Below are positions 43,601 through 51,586 of a DNA stretch of 62,865 bases, piece after piece. This DNA comes from Christensenella sp. UBA5893. GTDB lineage: Bacteria > Bacillota > Clostridia > Christensenellales > UBA1242. How positions within the stretch are numbered: the stretch's first letter is position 1; each line of letters begins with the position of its first letter. Position numbers and translations under genes: made by a program. The notes below the pieces were generated by a model. That model saw only the letters and a program-made list of their open reading frames with translations. It was not told where the DNA came from and searched no databases. The stretch is taken from contig DJER01000033.1 of assembly GCA_002431905.1 (NCBI GenBank), forward strand, positions 104,356 to 167,220. Direction: 5' to 3'.

Positions 43601-44227
43601 TCAAAATTAGGTTATGTAAATGTTCATGCAATTGACGATGTAAAACTTCTTATGGAAAGATATGATGGACTTAAAGTTCAAACTGATGACCTAACAAAAG
43701 CCGAAGAAAACTTGACAAAGGTAATAGAAGAACTTTCAACCGAAATGATGTCAAGATTTGAAACTGAATTTAACAAAATAAATGAAAACTTTAAAGTGAC
43801 TTTCAGGGAATTGTTTGGTGGTGGTAATGCACGTTTGGAACTTACTGACCCAAATAACTTGCTAGAAAGTGGTGTTGATATTGTTGCCGAACCACCAGGC
43901 AAAAAACTTCAAAACATAACACTTTTGTCAGGTGGCGAAAAGGCATTAACAGCCATTGCAATTTTGTTCGCAATCTTAAAGTTAAAACCAATGCCTTTCT
44001 GCTTACTAGATGAAATTGAAGCGGCACTTGATGACTCAAATGTTGGCAGATTTGCTGAATATTTAAGAAGATTCTCAAAGGTAACACAATTCATTGTAAT
44101 TACTCACCGTAAACCAACAATGGAACTTGCAGATTGCTTGTATGGTGTTACAATGGAAGAAAAGGGTGTAAGTAAAATGGTAAGCGTAAAACTTGCCGAT
44201 GCACTCAAAAATGTGGAGGTAAAATAA
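40637..44227 (+). CDS. smc: Chromosome partition protein SMC
   Basis: A 1196-residue full-length SMC ATPase that loops and compacts DNA with ScpA and ScpB. Walker A GPNGCGKSNV is at residues 31-40; the Q-loop region VIFNGTEKRKSL follows; long coiled coils run at about 170-510 and 680-1030. The hinge (about 515-670) carries GVLASLINVPEKYETAIEIA and QGSMTGGSKKK. The C-terminal head has the signature LSGGEKALTAIAILFAI and Walker B PFCLLDEIEAALDD. rnc-smc-ftsY order is conserved in Bacillota. Confidence 0.97.
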   Translation: MNFKEIELSGFKSFADKTDIKFDSGITAIVGPNGCGKSNVSDAIRWVLGEQSSKLLRGSSMQDVIFNGTEKRKSLSYCEVTLIFDNSDRYFNYDNDEIAITRKLYRSGESAYLINRTPVRLKDIYNLLYDSGIGRDGYSIIGQGKVEEIISSKPENRRTIFEDAAGIAKFKSRKVDAERKLERTRDNLTRANDIISELERQMGPLKKQAENAKKWLELRNRLQDLEVNAYVYRYNNANSVKAQINTKLQAIGEEINNRQSELDKTTNDYDDSMKQVSSIDEDIALTHDSILNLSVELEKQSGEANVIRERIANMNDTKSKITVDLLNAKNTVEKDNAELGFKKQKYDEVVSKLHTLNLSYDEVSNDYLKIVDELSLHEDQTQDSQQKMFDALDKLTDIKANFSKYQAERDMLRTNLAEMEQKLGNLNKTVQEKQTSKDELETLVKKLKQDKQSAETALANAKLKQDSLTNEIKEAQEDRYRTNSKIQVYENRKNMLEEMQKEYDGYQYAVKKLLKESERNANVKSKMVGVLASLINVPEKYETAIEIALGNAVQNIVTFDEQNAKELINYLKVNDFGRATFLPINKIRPRGIASEDAKALTFAGCFGLASDLISYPSNIKDVISNLLGATIVVDNLDTAIAISNKTKLSYKIVTLDGDVINPQGSMTGGSKKKDAANLISRDREIQTLSKELENLKNNLTSLTTKITNLQKEYDATKFAINQLFDDRNTADINYAKENERLTSFVNSLNEAKAEQETMNNQYNSTKIRIDNITKELESIDELENTAMQNKTSANKFIAERQEKFAKLKEQRDNINDTLTKIKVEIASLEAQKSSFEADFERLNEEINVNTLKANSFETDVEKIDKTIKEAEGIIRQQIETEANQEAKAKLASLRKSLAEYEQEKQTLQDKIKKLNDAKMQIMDALTKLNDRKNASENQLEKVDTEIEQMQERIYEEYSLTYATCQEFVRADFNIDEAMPEISDIKKEISKLGYVNVHAIDDVKLLMERYDGLKVQTDDLTKAEENLTKVIEELSTEMMSRFETEFNKINENFKVTFRELFGGGNARLELTDPNNLLESGVDIVAEPPGKKLQNITLLSGGEKALTAIAILFAILKLKPMPFCLLDEIEAALDDSNVGRFAEYLRRFSKVTQFIVITHRKPTMELADCLYGVTMEEKGVSKMVSVKLADALKNVEVK

Positions 44228-45123
44228 TGGGATTTTTTAAAAAAATTGGCGATGCACTAAAACGTACAAAAGAAGCTTTTTCAAGAAAGCTTGATAGCCT
44301 TTTTAGTGGTGGCGAAATTAACGATGATTTTTATGAAGAATTAACCGATATTTTAGTTTCTAGTGATGTTGGTTACACAACAAGTGAAGAAATTGTAGAT
44401 AGACTTCGCATATACGCAAGAAAAAACAAGATAAGAAAAGCGGAAGAAGTAAAAAAAGTATTAAAGACAATACTCGCAGAAATGATGGAAGAAGTTGAAC
44501 CTGTCAAGATTGAATATCCAGCAATAATAACTGTTGTTGGCGTTAATGGTGTTGGCAAAACAACAACAATAGGAAAACTTGCAGGATATTTTAAAGATAA
44601 TAAAAAAGACGTAACTCTTGTCGCTGGCGACACTTTTCGTGCAGCAGCAAGTGACCAACTTACCGAATGGGCAAACAGAAATAAAGTAAGAATTGTAAAG
44701 CATAGCGAAGGTGCAGATGCTGCAGCAGTTGTATTTGATGGTATACAAAGTGCAAAAGCAAAGAAAACCGATGTGCTTATTATTGACACAGCAGGTAGGC
44801 TTCAAACAAAAACAAACCTTATGGAAGAACTTAAAAAGATTGACAAGGTTATAACAAGGGAGTATCCAGAAGCAAATAGATATAATCTAATTGTCCTTGA
44901 TGCTACAACAGGTCAAAATGCTTTAAGTCAAATTGAACACTTTAACGAATATATCAAACTTGATGGAATTGTGCTTACAAAACTTGATGGAACAGCAAAG
45001 GGTGGGGTTGTGTTCAGCATTGCACAAGACTACAACTTGCCGGTTGTGTTTGTTGGAACAGGTGAAGCCCTTGGGGATATTGAACCTTTTGATGCAAAAG
45101 AGTTCGTCGATAATTTATATTAG
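44227..45123 (+). CDS. ftsY: Signal recognition particle receptor FtsY
   Basis: A 298-residue FtsY, the GTPase receptor that docks ribosome-SRP complexes at the membrane. An N-domain (about 1-90) with the motif LFSGGEINDDFYEELTDILV precedes the G-domain: GVNGVGKTTTIGKLAGYF (P-loop), DTFRAAASDQL, DTAGRLQTKTNLMEEL and TKLDGTAKGGVVFS, ending at GTGEALGDIEPFDAKEFV. It lacks the long acidic A domain of E. coli, as usual for Bacillota. The start overlaps the smc stop (TAATG). Confidence 0.96.
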   Translation: MGFFKKIGDALKRTKEAFSRKLDSLFSGGEINDDFYEELTDILVSSDVGYTTSEEIVDRLRIYARKNKIRKAEEVKKVLKTILAEMMEEVEPVKIEYPAIITVVGVNGVGKTTTIGKLAGYFKDNKKDVTLVAGDTFRAAASDQLTEWANRNKVRIVKHSEGADAAAVVFDGIQSAKAKKTDVLIIDTAGRLQTKTNLMEELKKIDKVITREYPEANRYNLIVLDATTGQNALSQIEHFNEYIKLDGIVLTKLDGTAKGGVVFSIAQDYNLPVVFVGTGEALGDIEPFDAKEFVDNLY

Positions 45124-45126
45124 TAT

Positions 45127-45157
45127 AAAAAAAAGATGAGTTAACTCATCTTTTTTT
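45127..45157. terminator. Terminator after ftsY
   Basis: A self-complementary palindrome centred on GATGAGTTAACTCATC with A-run and T-run flanks; works in both directions. Confidence 0.88.
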
Positions 45158-45203
45158 ATGCCGTTTTATAAATAACTATATTGGTTTACGTTCCAGTCAA
45201 AAA

Positions 45204-45247
45204 GTCATTTTGTCTTTTGCTCCAATGTGTAGTTTTTTGGAAATCTC
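45204..45247 (+). repeat. 44-bp dispersed repeat, copy 6 (degenerate)
   Basis: Begins GTCATTTTGTC and ends TTTTTGGAAATCTC. It keeps the ends and the length of the other five copies but has changed inside, and lies 33 kb away from them. It sits in the convergent gap after ftsY. Confidence 0.6.
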
Positions 45248-45254
45248 ATCTATT

Positions 45255-45286
45255 AAAAAAACCAAGCAAAATTGCTTGGCTTTTTG
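45255..45286 (-). terminator. Terminator of the uridine-kinase-like gene
   Basis: On the minus strand: stem CCAAGCAA/TTGCTTGG (short loop) with A and T runs, starting next to the stop codon at 45287. Confidence 0.85.
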
Positions 45287-46198
45287 TTATTGTTGTATAA
45301 ATTCATTCAAAAGTGAATCTTTTGGGATAAGATTCTTATTCAATGTTCCACACTTTGATAAAATATTTGCAAGTTCTTTTGCTTTTGGCAATGTTGACTT
45401 TTCTAATTTGTCTTTTAAGTCAAAAGCATAAACAAGTGGTTCATACATATGTGTTGAATCAACTTTGTAGTCAACAGTGTTTTTAAACGGGTCAATATAA
45501 AGCTCTTCGCCATCACGAACTTCTTGCCAACCACTTATTGTTTCATCAATTGTTCTTCCACGAGTATAGTAATCTCTAATACATCTACGCATAAGTCTTA
45601 AATCAGTATAATTTAGTAACAACTTATCGTCAAAGCAGAAATTTGAAAGAACACAAATGTAAATTTTAAACAATTTTTCTTGTGGTTGGTCAAGTAGCAT
45701 AGGATTTAAAGCGTGCAACCCTTCAATAATAATATAAGTGTCGTCATCACATTCTATTGGTGTTTTTTCTTTGTTTTTTCTTCCTTCAATAAAGTTGTAT
45801 GTTGGCATATAACCAATATGTTTTTCAAACAAATCAGAAATAAACTCATTAAATAATTTTAAGTCAATTGCAGTTATATTTTCATAGTCATAGTTTCCGT
45901 TAGGTAAGAGAGGTGTTTGATCTCTATCCAAAAAGAAATCGTCAAGAGAAACTGTGATACATTTTTTGTTCCGTCTTTTTAATTCCTTTTTAAGAAGTAA
46001 ACTTGTTGTTGTTTTCCCTGAAGATGATGGGCCAGCAAGCAAGAATATACGCACTGAGTGTTTTTCAAGTGCCAAGTCTACCATATCAATTATTTGCTCG
46101 TGATACATTTCTTCACTCATTTTTATGAGCAAATTTTTGTCACTTTTTGCCAAATTATTAACTTCTTCCAAATAAAATGCGTTGTCGTTTGTTTCCAT
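45287..46198 (-). CDS. Uridine kinase-like nucleoside kinase
   Basis: A 303-residue P-loop kinase of the uridine kinase/phosphoribulokinase family. Walker A is LLAGPSSSGKTTTSLLL near residue 58; SLDDFFLDRDQTPLL and NYDYENITAIDLKLFNEFI carry the substrate Asp; IIIEGLHALNPMLL is the Walker B-like strand; RRCIRDYYTRGRTIDETI is the lid with its basic residues. Clostridial members of this type usually have an N-terminal TGS (threonyl-tRNA synthetase-like) domain of about 200 residues; here only about 50 residues precede the P-loop. SD is AGGGG. The substrate (uridine or other) is inferred. Confidence 0.85.
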   Translation of the reverse strand: METNDNAFYLEEVNNLAKSDKNLLIKMSEEMYHEQIIDMVDLALEKHSVRIFLLAGPSSSGKTTTSLLLKKELKRRNKKCITVSLDDFFLDRDQTPLLPNGNYDYENITAIDLKLFNEFISDLFEKHIGYMPTYNFIEGRKNKEKTPIECDDDTYIIIEGLHALNPMLLDQPQEKLFKIYICVLSNFCFDDKLLLNYTDLRLMRRCIRDYYTRGRTIDETISGWQEVRDGEELYIDPFKNTVDYKVDSTHMYEPLVYAFDLKDKLEKSTLPKAKELANILSKCGTLNKNLIPKDSLLNEFIQQ

Positions 46199-46396
46199 AA
46201 AATTCCCCTAAGTAGTATATTTCCCCAATTTAAAGCGGGCTATTAGTATATCAAAAAAATGAAGTATTTTCAATAGCAATATGTAAATTTTTTGAAAAAA
46301 ATAAAAAAGTAATTTTTTGACTATTTTTGCCTTTATGTAAATATTATAAATTAGTGTACTAAAATATATATACAAAAAGACAAAGGAAGGTTAAAA

Positions 46397-47821
46397 ATGA
46401 GATTAAAAGAACTACTCAATAATGTTGTGGCAAAGAACGATATTTCCAAATTTGAAGATTTGCAAATAGATAATATTTCATTAAACGCGCAAAACAAAAT
46501 GAATAATGGTTTGTTCTTTTGTTTTTCAGGCAAAAACGATGGCTACAAACTTGCAGATAGGGCGGTCAAAAATGGTGCAGTTGTTATAGTTTGTGAGCAT
46601 CTGTTTGACACAAAGAATTTGGCAAAACTTGTTGTTGTTGATGACATTAGAGAAACAATCGCAATTGTAAGCCAAAACTTTTATAAAACAAAAGATGCAA
46701 GGGTTATTGGCATAACTGGTACAAATGGCAAAACAACAACTTCTTTTATAATTAAAAACATATTGGAACAAGCGGGCAAAAAGGTGGGGGTTATTGGTAC
46801 AAATGGTATATATTTCCAAAATGAATTTATTGAAGCAACATTAACAACTCCAGACCCAGTAGACTTGCACCATATTTTTTCAATTATGTTGCAAGGAAAG
46901 GTTGATTATATAATTATGGAAGTTTCGGCACACGCTATTGCTCTCAAAAAGATTTATGGCATAAATTTTGTATGTAAGGTTTTTACAAATTTAAGCCAAG
47001 ACCACTTGGACTACTTTAAAACAATGGAATACTATTCAAGAGTAAAAGAAAGTTTCTTTAAAAATGACGATATGATGGTTGTAAACATTGATGACCATTT
47101 GGGGCAAAAAATAGCAAACAAGTATGAAACTGCAATCACATATGGGCTAAAAAACCCTTGTGATGCATTTTGTGTTGAAATAAATCAAAACTGTACAAAG
47201 TACACAATGAATATATGCGATAATGTAATAAATGTATCTTCAAATTTGTATGGCTTGTTTAATGTATATAACACACTTGCAAGTGCTGTTTGTTGCTACT
47301 TTTTAGGCGTTAGTATTGACAATATAAAAAAGGGGATAGAAAGTATAAAAAAGATAGATGGCAGGTTTAATGTTATTGAATACAATGACCGAAAAATAAT
47401 AATTGATTTTGCACATACACCTGATGGTCTTGAAAACGTGTTAAAAGCGGCAAGAAAAATAACTGATGGAAGATTATATTCCTTGTTTGGTTGTGGTGGT
47501 AATAGAGATAAAAAGAAACGTAAAATAATGGGGGCAATTAGCAATAAGTATGCAAACTTCACATTCATAACAAGCGATAATCCAAGGTATGAAAATCCAA
47601 ATGATATAATAAATGAAATAGCAAAAGGATTTAATGACAAAAGTTTTTACAAGGTCGAAGATAGAAAGAACGCAATAAAGATGGCGATTATGTCCTTAAG
47701 GGAAGGCGACACCTTGCTTATTTGTGGAAAAGGTTCAGAAAATTATATTGACGTGGCAGGCAAAAAAATACCATACAGCGATTATGATATAGTTAAAAAA
47801 ATATTGGGAGAACTAAAATGA
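46397..47821 (+). CDS. murE: UDP-MurNAc-tripeptide synthetase MurE (meso-DAP type)
   Basis: A 474-residue Mur ligase that adds the third amino acid to UDP-MurNAc-dipeptide. P-loop GITGTNGKTTTSFII is at about residues 111-125; TTPDPVDLHHIFSIM and IMEVSAHAIALKKI are typical of MurE; the C-terminal SDNPRYENP contains DNPR, the motif that selects meso-diaminopimelate over lysine. It opens the division/cell-wall cluster after a 198-base gap with no gene. SD is GGAAGG. The stop overlaps the mraY start (ATGA). Confidence 0.95.
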   Translation: MRLKELLNNVVAKNDISKFEDLQIDNISLNAQNKMNNGLFFCFSGKNDGYKLADRAVKNGAVVIVCEHLFDTKNLAKLVVVDDIRETIAIVSQNFYKTKDARVIGITGTNGKTTTSFIIKNILEQAGKKVGVIGTNGIYFQNEFIEATLTTPDPVDLHHIFSIMLQGKVDYIIMEVSAHAIALKKIYGINFVCKVFTNLSQDHLDYFKTMEYYSRVKESFFKNDDMMVVNIDDHLGQKIANKYETAITYGLKNPCDAFCVEINQNCTKYTMNICDNVINVSSNLYGLFNVYNTLASAVCCYFLGVSIDNIKKGIESIKKIDGRFNVIEYNDRKIIIDFAHTPDGLENVLKAARKITDGRLYSLFGCGGNRDKKKRKIMGAISNKYANFTFITSDNPRYENPNDIINEIAKGFNDKSFYKVEDRKNAIKMAIMSLREGDTLLICGKGSENYIDVAGKKIPYSDYDIVKKILGELK

Positions 47822-48822
47822 CAATGACAGCAAGATATCTAATTGCATTTTTAGTTGCCTTTGTGTTTGGGACAATAATTTCACCACTAATAGTCTGTCT
47901 ATGCAAAAAGTTAAAGGCAAATCAAACAATATTATTCTATGTAAAGGAACATGAAGCAAAAAATGGTACACCTACAATGGGTGGTATTATATTTATAAGC
48001 GTAATACTATGTGTAGGGTTATGCTTGTCCTTTACAGATTATTTACTTTCAATTTTAACAATAGCAACAACTCTGTTTTATGGAATTCTTGGGTTCTTGG
48101 ACGATTTTTTAAAAGTCCATTATAAACAAAATTTGGGGTTAAGAGCTTATCAAAAAATTATTGGACAAGTTGGTATTGCAGTTATCTTGGCAGTGTTTGT
48201 ATACAAGGCAAATCTCGTTGGCTCACAAGTATTTATTCCGTTTACAAAGCAGACAATTGACCTTGGAATTTGGATTATTCCATTTGTTATATTTGTATAC
48301 TTGGCTGTGGTAAACTCAGTCAATTTGTTAGATGGGCTTGATGGTTTATGTAGTGGGGTTAGTTTTGTATACATCTTGTCTTTCGCCACTATTCTTTTAA
48401 TTTATGAAACAGAGTTTAGTGCAAGGGGACTAACCGAACTACAAAATATTGAGCAATTGTGCTTTATTATGAGTGGTGGACTTTTGGCATATTTTGCACT
48501 AAATTGCTTTCCGGCCAGCATTTTTATGGGAGATACTGGCTCTTTGGCTTTGGGTGGATTTATCACAACAATTGCAGTACTAACCAAACTTGAATTGTAT
48601 ATACCAATACTTGGCATTGTGTATGTTGTGACAGCTCTTAGTGATATCATACAGGTTTTGCATTACAAAAGAACGCATAAGAGAATTTTCCTTATGGCAC
48701 CACTACATCATCATTTTCAAAAAAAAGGTGTGAATGAAAGTAAAATTGTCGCCATATATATAATAACGACTTTGGTAATTTGTTTGCTAACAATATCATT
48801 GTTATTGTATATTGGTGGATAA
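47818..48822 (+). CDS. mraY: Phospho-MurNAc-pentapeptide transferase MraY
   Basis: A 334-residue integral membrane enzyme that moves phospho-MurNAc-pentapeptide onto undecaprenyl phosphate (lipid I). About ten helices. Signature motifs: GTPTMGGIIFISV, FLDDFLKVHYKQNLGLRAYQ (metal-binding Asp pair), NSVNLLDGLDGLCSG, FMGDTGSLALGG and MAPLHHHFQKKG. An ATG at 47824 is an alternative start. The stop overlaps the murD start. Confidence 0.96.
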   Translation: MTMTARYLIAFLVAFVFGTIISPLIVCLCKKLKANQTILFYVKEHEAKNGTPTMGGIIFISVILCVGLCLSFTDYLLSILTIATTLFYGILGFLDDFLKVHYKQNLGLRAYQKIIGQVGIAVILAVFVYKANLVGSQVFIPFTKQTIDLGIWIIPFVIFVYLAVVNSVNLLDGLDGLCSGVSFVYILSFATILLIYETEFSARGLTELQNIEQLCFIMSGGLLAYFALNCFPASIFMGDTGSLALGGFITTIAVLTKLELYIPILGIVYVVTALSDIIQVLHYKRTHKRIFLMAPLHHHFQKKGVNESKIVAIYIITTLVICLLTISLLLYIGG

Positions 48823-50137
48823 TTTGGAAATTTTGGCAAAAACATTTTTAGTTTATGGCATACAAACAACAGGCAAAAGTGCTGTAAATTTTTTACTCTC
48901 AAGGGGAGCAAAAACTGTTTATATTTTTGATGATAAACCTTGCGAACTTATGCAAGATACAATAAAACTTGATGATTTTAATCAAGTCAAAAATCTTAAC
49001 ATTGACTGCTGTATATTAAGTCCGGGTGTTAATGTTTTGGGGAATAAAAAGATTGAACTTTTAGAGAAATTAAACATTCCGTATATGAGCGAATTTTGCT
49101 TGGGACTAATAAAGTCACAGGGCAAAAACATTTGTATAACAGGAACAAATGGAAAAACTACAACAACAAACTTGATATATAAACTCTTAAAAACTCAAAA
49201 CAAGGAAGTGTTTTTGTGTGGGAATAGAGATATACCATTAACACACTTTGTAAACCAAACCACAAAAAATAGCATACTTGTTTGCGAAGTTTCAAGCTTT
49301 GCTTTGGAGAGTATTACAAATGAGTTTAAACCACAAATAAGTTCAATTCTAAATATCACAGCAGACCACATTTCAAGACATAAAACTTTTGATAACTACA
49401 AAAGTATAAAGAATAACATAACAAAATATCAAGGCACAAATAATTACTTTGTTTGTGAATATAACTTTAAAACAAAAACAAACGCAAATTTATTAACATT
49501 CTCGTTGTCAAGTAGTGATGCCAATATTTATTGCAATAAAAATTACATTATTTGTTACAATAAAAGACTATTAAAAATAAGCAAAATAAAATTGCTTGGC
49601 GAAAAAAATTTGGAAAACATTATGTGTGCAATACTTATTGCAAAACTGTTTAAAATTAGAAATAGAAACATAAGAAAAGTTGTTTATTCGTTCAAAGCAC
49701 CAAGTCATCGAATGGAAGAAATATGTAACATAAATGGCATAAAATTTATCAATGACAGTAAAGCAACAAACCCAGATGCAACAATTTGTGCGTTAAAGAG
49801 TTTTAAAAACAATGTCATATTGCTTTTGGGTGGCAGTGATAAAGGTTATAGTTATGAAGAAATTTTCTCTTATGTTCAAAACGTAAAGAACATAATCACA
49901 TTTGGCGAAATGAACAACAAAATTTATATGTGTGCAAAAGAACATAATTTTGATTTTGTGGTAAAATTTGACAAATTTTTTGATGCTGTATGTTTTGCAA
50001 AAAGAATTGCACAAAAGGGTGATGTGGTCTTATTATCGCCAGCGTGTGCAAGCTTTGATGAGTTTTCATCTTACAAGCAAAGGGGCGAAGAATTTAAAAA
50101 AATCATAAAGGGCGAAAATGAAAAAACTAAAAATTGA
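48812..50137 (+). CDS. murD: UDP-MurNAc-L-alanine--D-glutamate ligase MurD
   Basis: A 441-residue Mur ligase that adds D-Glu. It starts with TTG (48812; GTG 48815 and TTG 48824 are in frame), overlapping the mraY end. N-terminal YGIQTTGKSAVNFLLSRGAK is the nucleotide-sugar domain, GTNGKTTTTNLIYKLL the P-loop, HISRHKTFDNYKSIK and APSHRMEEI the central motifs and FINDSKATNPDAT the C-terminal one. It ends over the ftsW start. Confidence 0.94.
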   Translation: MVDNLEILAKTFLVYGIQTTGKSAVNFLLSRGAKTVYIFDDKPCELMQDTIKLDDFNQVKNLNIDCCILSPGVNVLGNKKIELLEKLNIPYMSEFCLGLIKSQGKNICITGTNGKTTTTNLIYKLLKTQNKEVFLCGNRDIPLTHFVNQTTKNSILVCEVSSFALESITNEFKPQISSILNITADHISRHKTFDNYKSIKNNITKYQGTNNYFVCEYNFKTKTNANLLTFSLSSSDANIYCNKNYIICYNKRLLKISKIKLLGEKNLENIMCAILIAKLFKIRNRNIRKVVYSFKAPSHRMEEICNINGIKFINDSKATNPDATICALKSFKNNVILLLGGSDKGYSYEEIFSYVQNVKNIITFGEMNNKIYMCAKEHNFDFVVKFDKFFDAVCFAKRIAQKGDVVLLSPACASFDEFSSYKQRGEEFKKIIKGENEKTKN

Positions 50138-51236
50138 TAAAATTATTATAACTGTTTTTGTTTGTATGATTGTTTTGTGCATAATAGGTTGTGTTATGGT
50201 GTATAGTGCAAGTTCTTACTCGGCACAAAAGAACTTTCATAGCAGTACATACTTTTTAATTAAGCAAATAATCGGTTCTGTTTTGGGGCTTGTTTGCTTT
50301 ACTTTTTTTACATTTTTTGATTACCAAAAACTAAAAAAATTCAAGTGGATACTTTTTATTGTTGCAGTAATTTTACTTTGTTTGGTGTTTGTTCCAAAAA
50401 TAGGTGTATCAAATTATGGTGCAAAAAGATGGATAAACCTGTTTGGACTATCTTTTCAACCAAGCGAAATTGCAAAATTCTCTTTGGTACTTTTTTGTGC
50501 TTGTCATTTTGCACAACATAAAAAAAATGCAAGAAATTTACAAACATTGCTTCCAGTATTGTTTGTAGGTGGTGTTTTTTGTATTCTTGTTATTTTAGAA
50601 CCAAATATGAGCATAACAATGTGCATTGGAATAACAATGATTTGCATGATGATATTTGGTGGGTTAAGGTTAAAATATCTTGCAATGATTTTGATTCCCG
50701 CAATGTGTTTAGTCCCAGTTTTAATCATTATTGAGCCATATAGACTTCAAAGGTTAATGGCATTTATCAACCCATGGGCATCGCCACAAGGCGAGGGTTT
50801 TCAACTTATTCAATCACTATATAGTTTGGGGAATGGTGGGTTGTTTGGTGTTGGATTATTTTCTTCAAGACAAAAGTATTTGTATTTACCATTTGCAGAA
50901 AGTGATTTCATTTTTTCTATTATTTGTGAAGAATTAGGTTTCTTTGGTGCAACTATTATTCTTGTCATTTTTGCTATACTCATATTTTCAATAATAAAAA
51001 TTGCACAAAATAGCAAAGATACCTTTGGAAGTTTGCTGACGGCAGGAATTGCTTGTGTTATCGCAACTCAGGTTGTATTAAATGTTCTTGTTATTTCGGC
51101 AAGTATGCCACCAACAGGGCTTCCACTCCCATTTATAAGTGCTGGAAGTACATCACTAATTGTATTTATGAGCGCACTTGGTATATGTGTTAATGTTCAT
51201 AAACAAAGTATAAAAATAAAAATAAACAGAGCATGA
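50118..51236 (+). CDS. ftsW: Lipid II polymerase/flippase-family protein FtsW (SpoVE-like)
   Basis: A 372-residue SEDS-family membrane glycosyltransferase with about ten helices. Motifs: KRWINLFGLSFQPSEIAKFS, QGEGFQLIQSLYSLGNGGLF, FAESDFIFSIICEELGF and PPTGLPLPFISAGSTSLIV. SEDS proteins polymerise lipid II at the septum together with a class B PBP. The position after murD fits ftsW or the sporulation form spoVE; sequence alone does not separate them. The expected murG does not follow: a 3-kb accessory insertion starts right after. Confidence 0.93.
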   Translation: MKKLKIDKIIITVFVCMIVLCIIGCVMVYSASSYSAQKNFHSSTYFLIKQIIGSVLGLVCFTFFTFFDYQKLKKFKWILFIVAVILLCLVFVPKIGVSNYGAKRWINLFGLSFQPSEIAKFSLVLFCACHFAQHKKNARNLQTLLPVLFVGGVFCILVILEPNMSITMCIGITMICMMIFGGLRLKYLAMILIPAMCLVPVLIIIEPYRLQRLMAFINPWASPQGEGFQLIQSLYSLGNGGLFGVGLFSSRQKYLYLPFAESDFIFSIICEELGFFGATIILVIFAILIFSIIKIAQNSKDTFGSLLTAGIACVIATQVVLNVLVISASMPPTGLPLPFISAGSTSLIVFMSALGICVNVHKQSIKIKINRA

Positions 51237-51307
51237 CTAACTCTGTATATATATTAACATATTTGTTATAAGCAATTTTGCTGTTTATATTCAAATCTAA
51301 TATTTTA

Positions 51308-51517
51308 CTAATGATAATTTCTTCCAATCAATTCGTCAATTGACATATTTAAAGCATCGGCAATTTTCCAAATATCTAAAACATTTGGAATATTAACTCC
51401 GTTCTCCCAATAACTTATTGAAGCATGTGTCACACCAATTAAATTTGCCAATTTTTGCTGAGATAGACCTTGCTCAATTCTTTTTTCTTTTATTGATTCA
51501 CCTATAGTATTTTTCAT
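51308..51517 (-). CDS. XRE-family repressor of the inserted module
   Basis: A 69-residue Cro/C1-type helix-turn-helix protein: SIKEKRIEQGLSQQKLANLI, GVTHASISYWENGVNIPN and ALNMSIDELIGR form helices 1-5 (recognition helix HASISYWENG). It is transcribed away from the nuclease gene, and two identical palindromes lie between them, so it probably represses both promoters, including its own. There is no SD: a possible -10 (TAATAT) ends seven bases before the ATG, so the mRNA is nearly leaderless. Its codon use, like that of the next genes, is richer in TTA than that of the host genes around. Confidence 0.85.
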   Translation of the reverse strand: MKNTIGESIKEKRIEQGLSQQKLANLIGVTHASISYWENGVNIPNVLDIWKIADALNMSIDELIGRNYH

Positions 51518-51530
51518 ATTTTCTATATTA

Positions 51531-51544
51531 GTAAGAATTCTTAC
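51531..51544. promoter_or_regulatory. Palindromic operator 1
   Basis: GTAAGAATTCTTAC, a perfect 14-bp palindrome. It lies 13 bases from the XRE gene start, within the spacer upstream of the XRE -10. Identical to the core of operator 2. Confidence 0.8.
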
Positions 51545-51551
51545 AAAATTG

Positions 51552-51580
51552 TTGACTTGTAAGAATTCTTACAATATAAT
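51552..51580 (+). promoter_or_regulatory. Near-consensus promoter of the nuclease gene, containing operator 2
   Basis: -35 TTGACT (51552-51557), 17-base spacer, -10 TATAAT (51575-51580), ending six bases before ATG 51587. The 18-bp palindrome TTGTAAGAATTCTTACAA (51557-51574) fills the spacer, so a bound repressor would block RNA polymerase completely. No SD; leaderless. Confidence 0.8.
51557..51574. promoter_or_regulatory. Palindromic operator 2
   Basis: An 18-bp perfect palindrome whose 14-bp core equals operator 1. Centre-to-centre distance of the two cores is 28 bp, between two and three helical turns. Confidence 0.8.
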
Positions 51581-51586
51581 AAAAGT

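Noticed and set aside
46199..46396. Promoter and regulatory element upstream of murE
   Set aside because: TTGACT is present at 46317 but the nearest TATTAT leaves a 19-base spacer; no convincing alternative, so no feature was called in this AT-rich gap.
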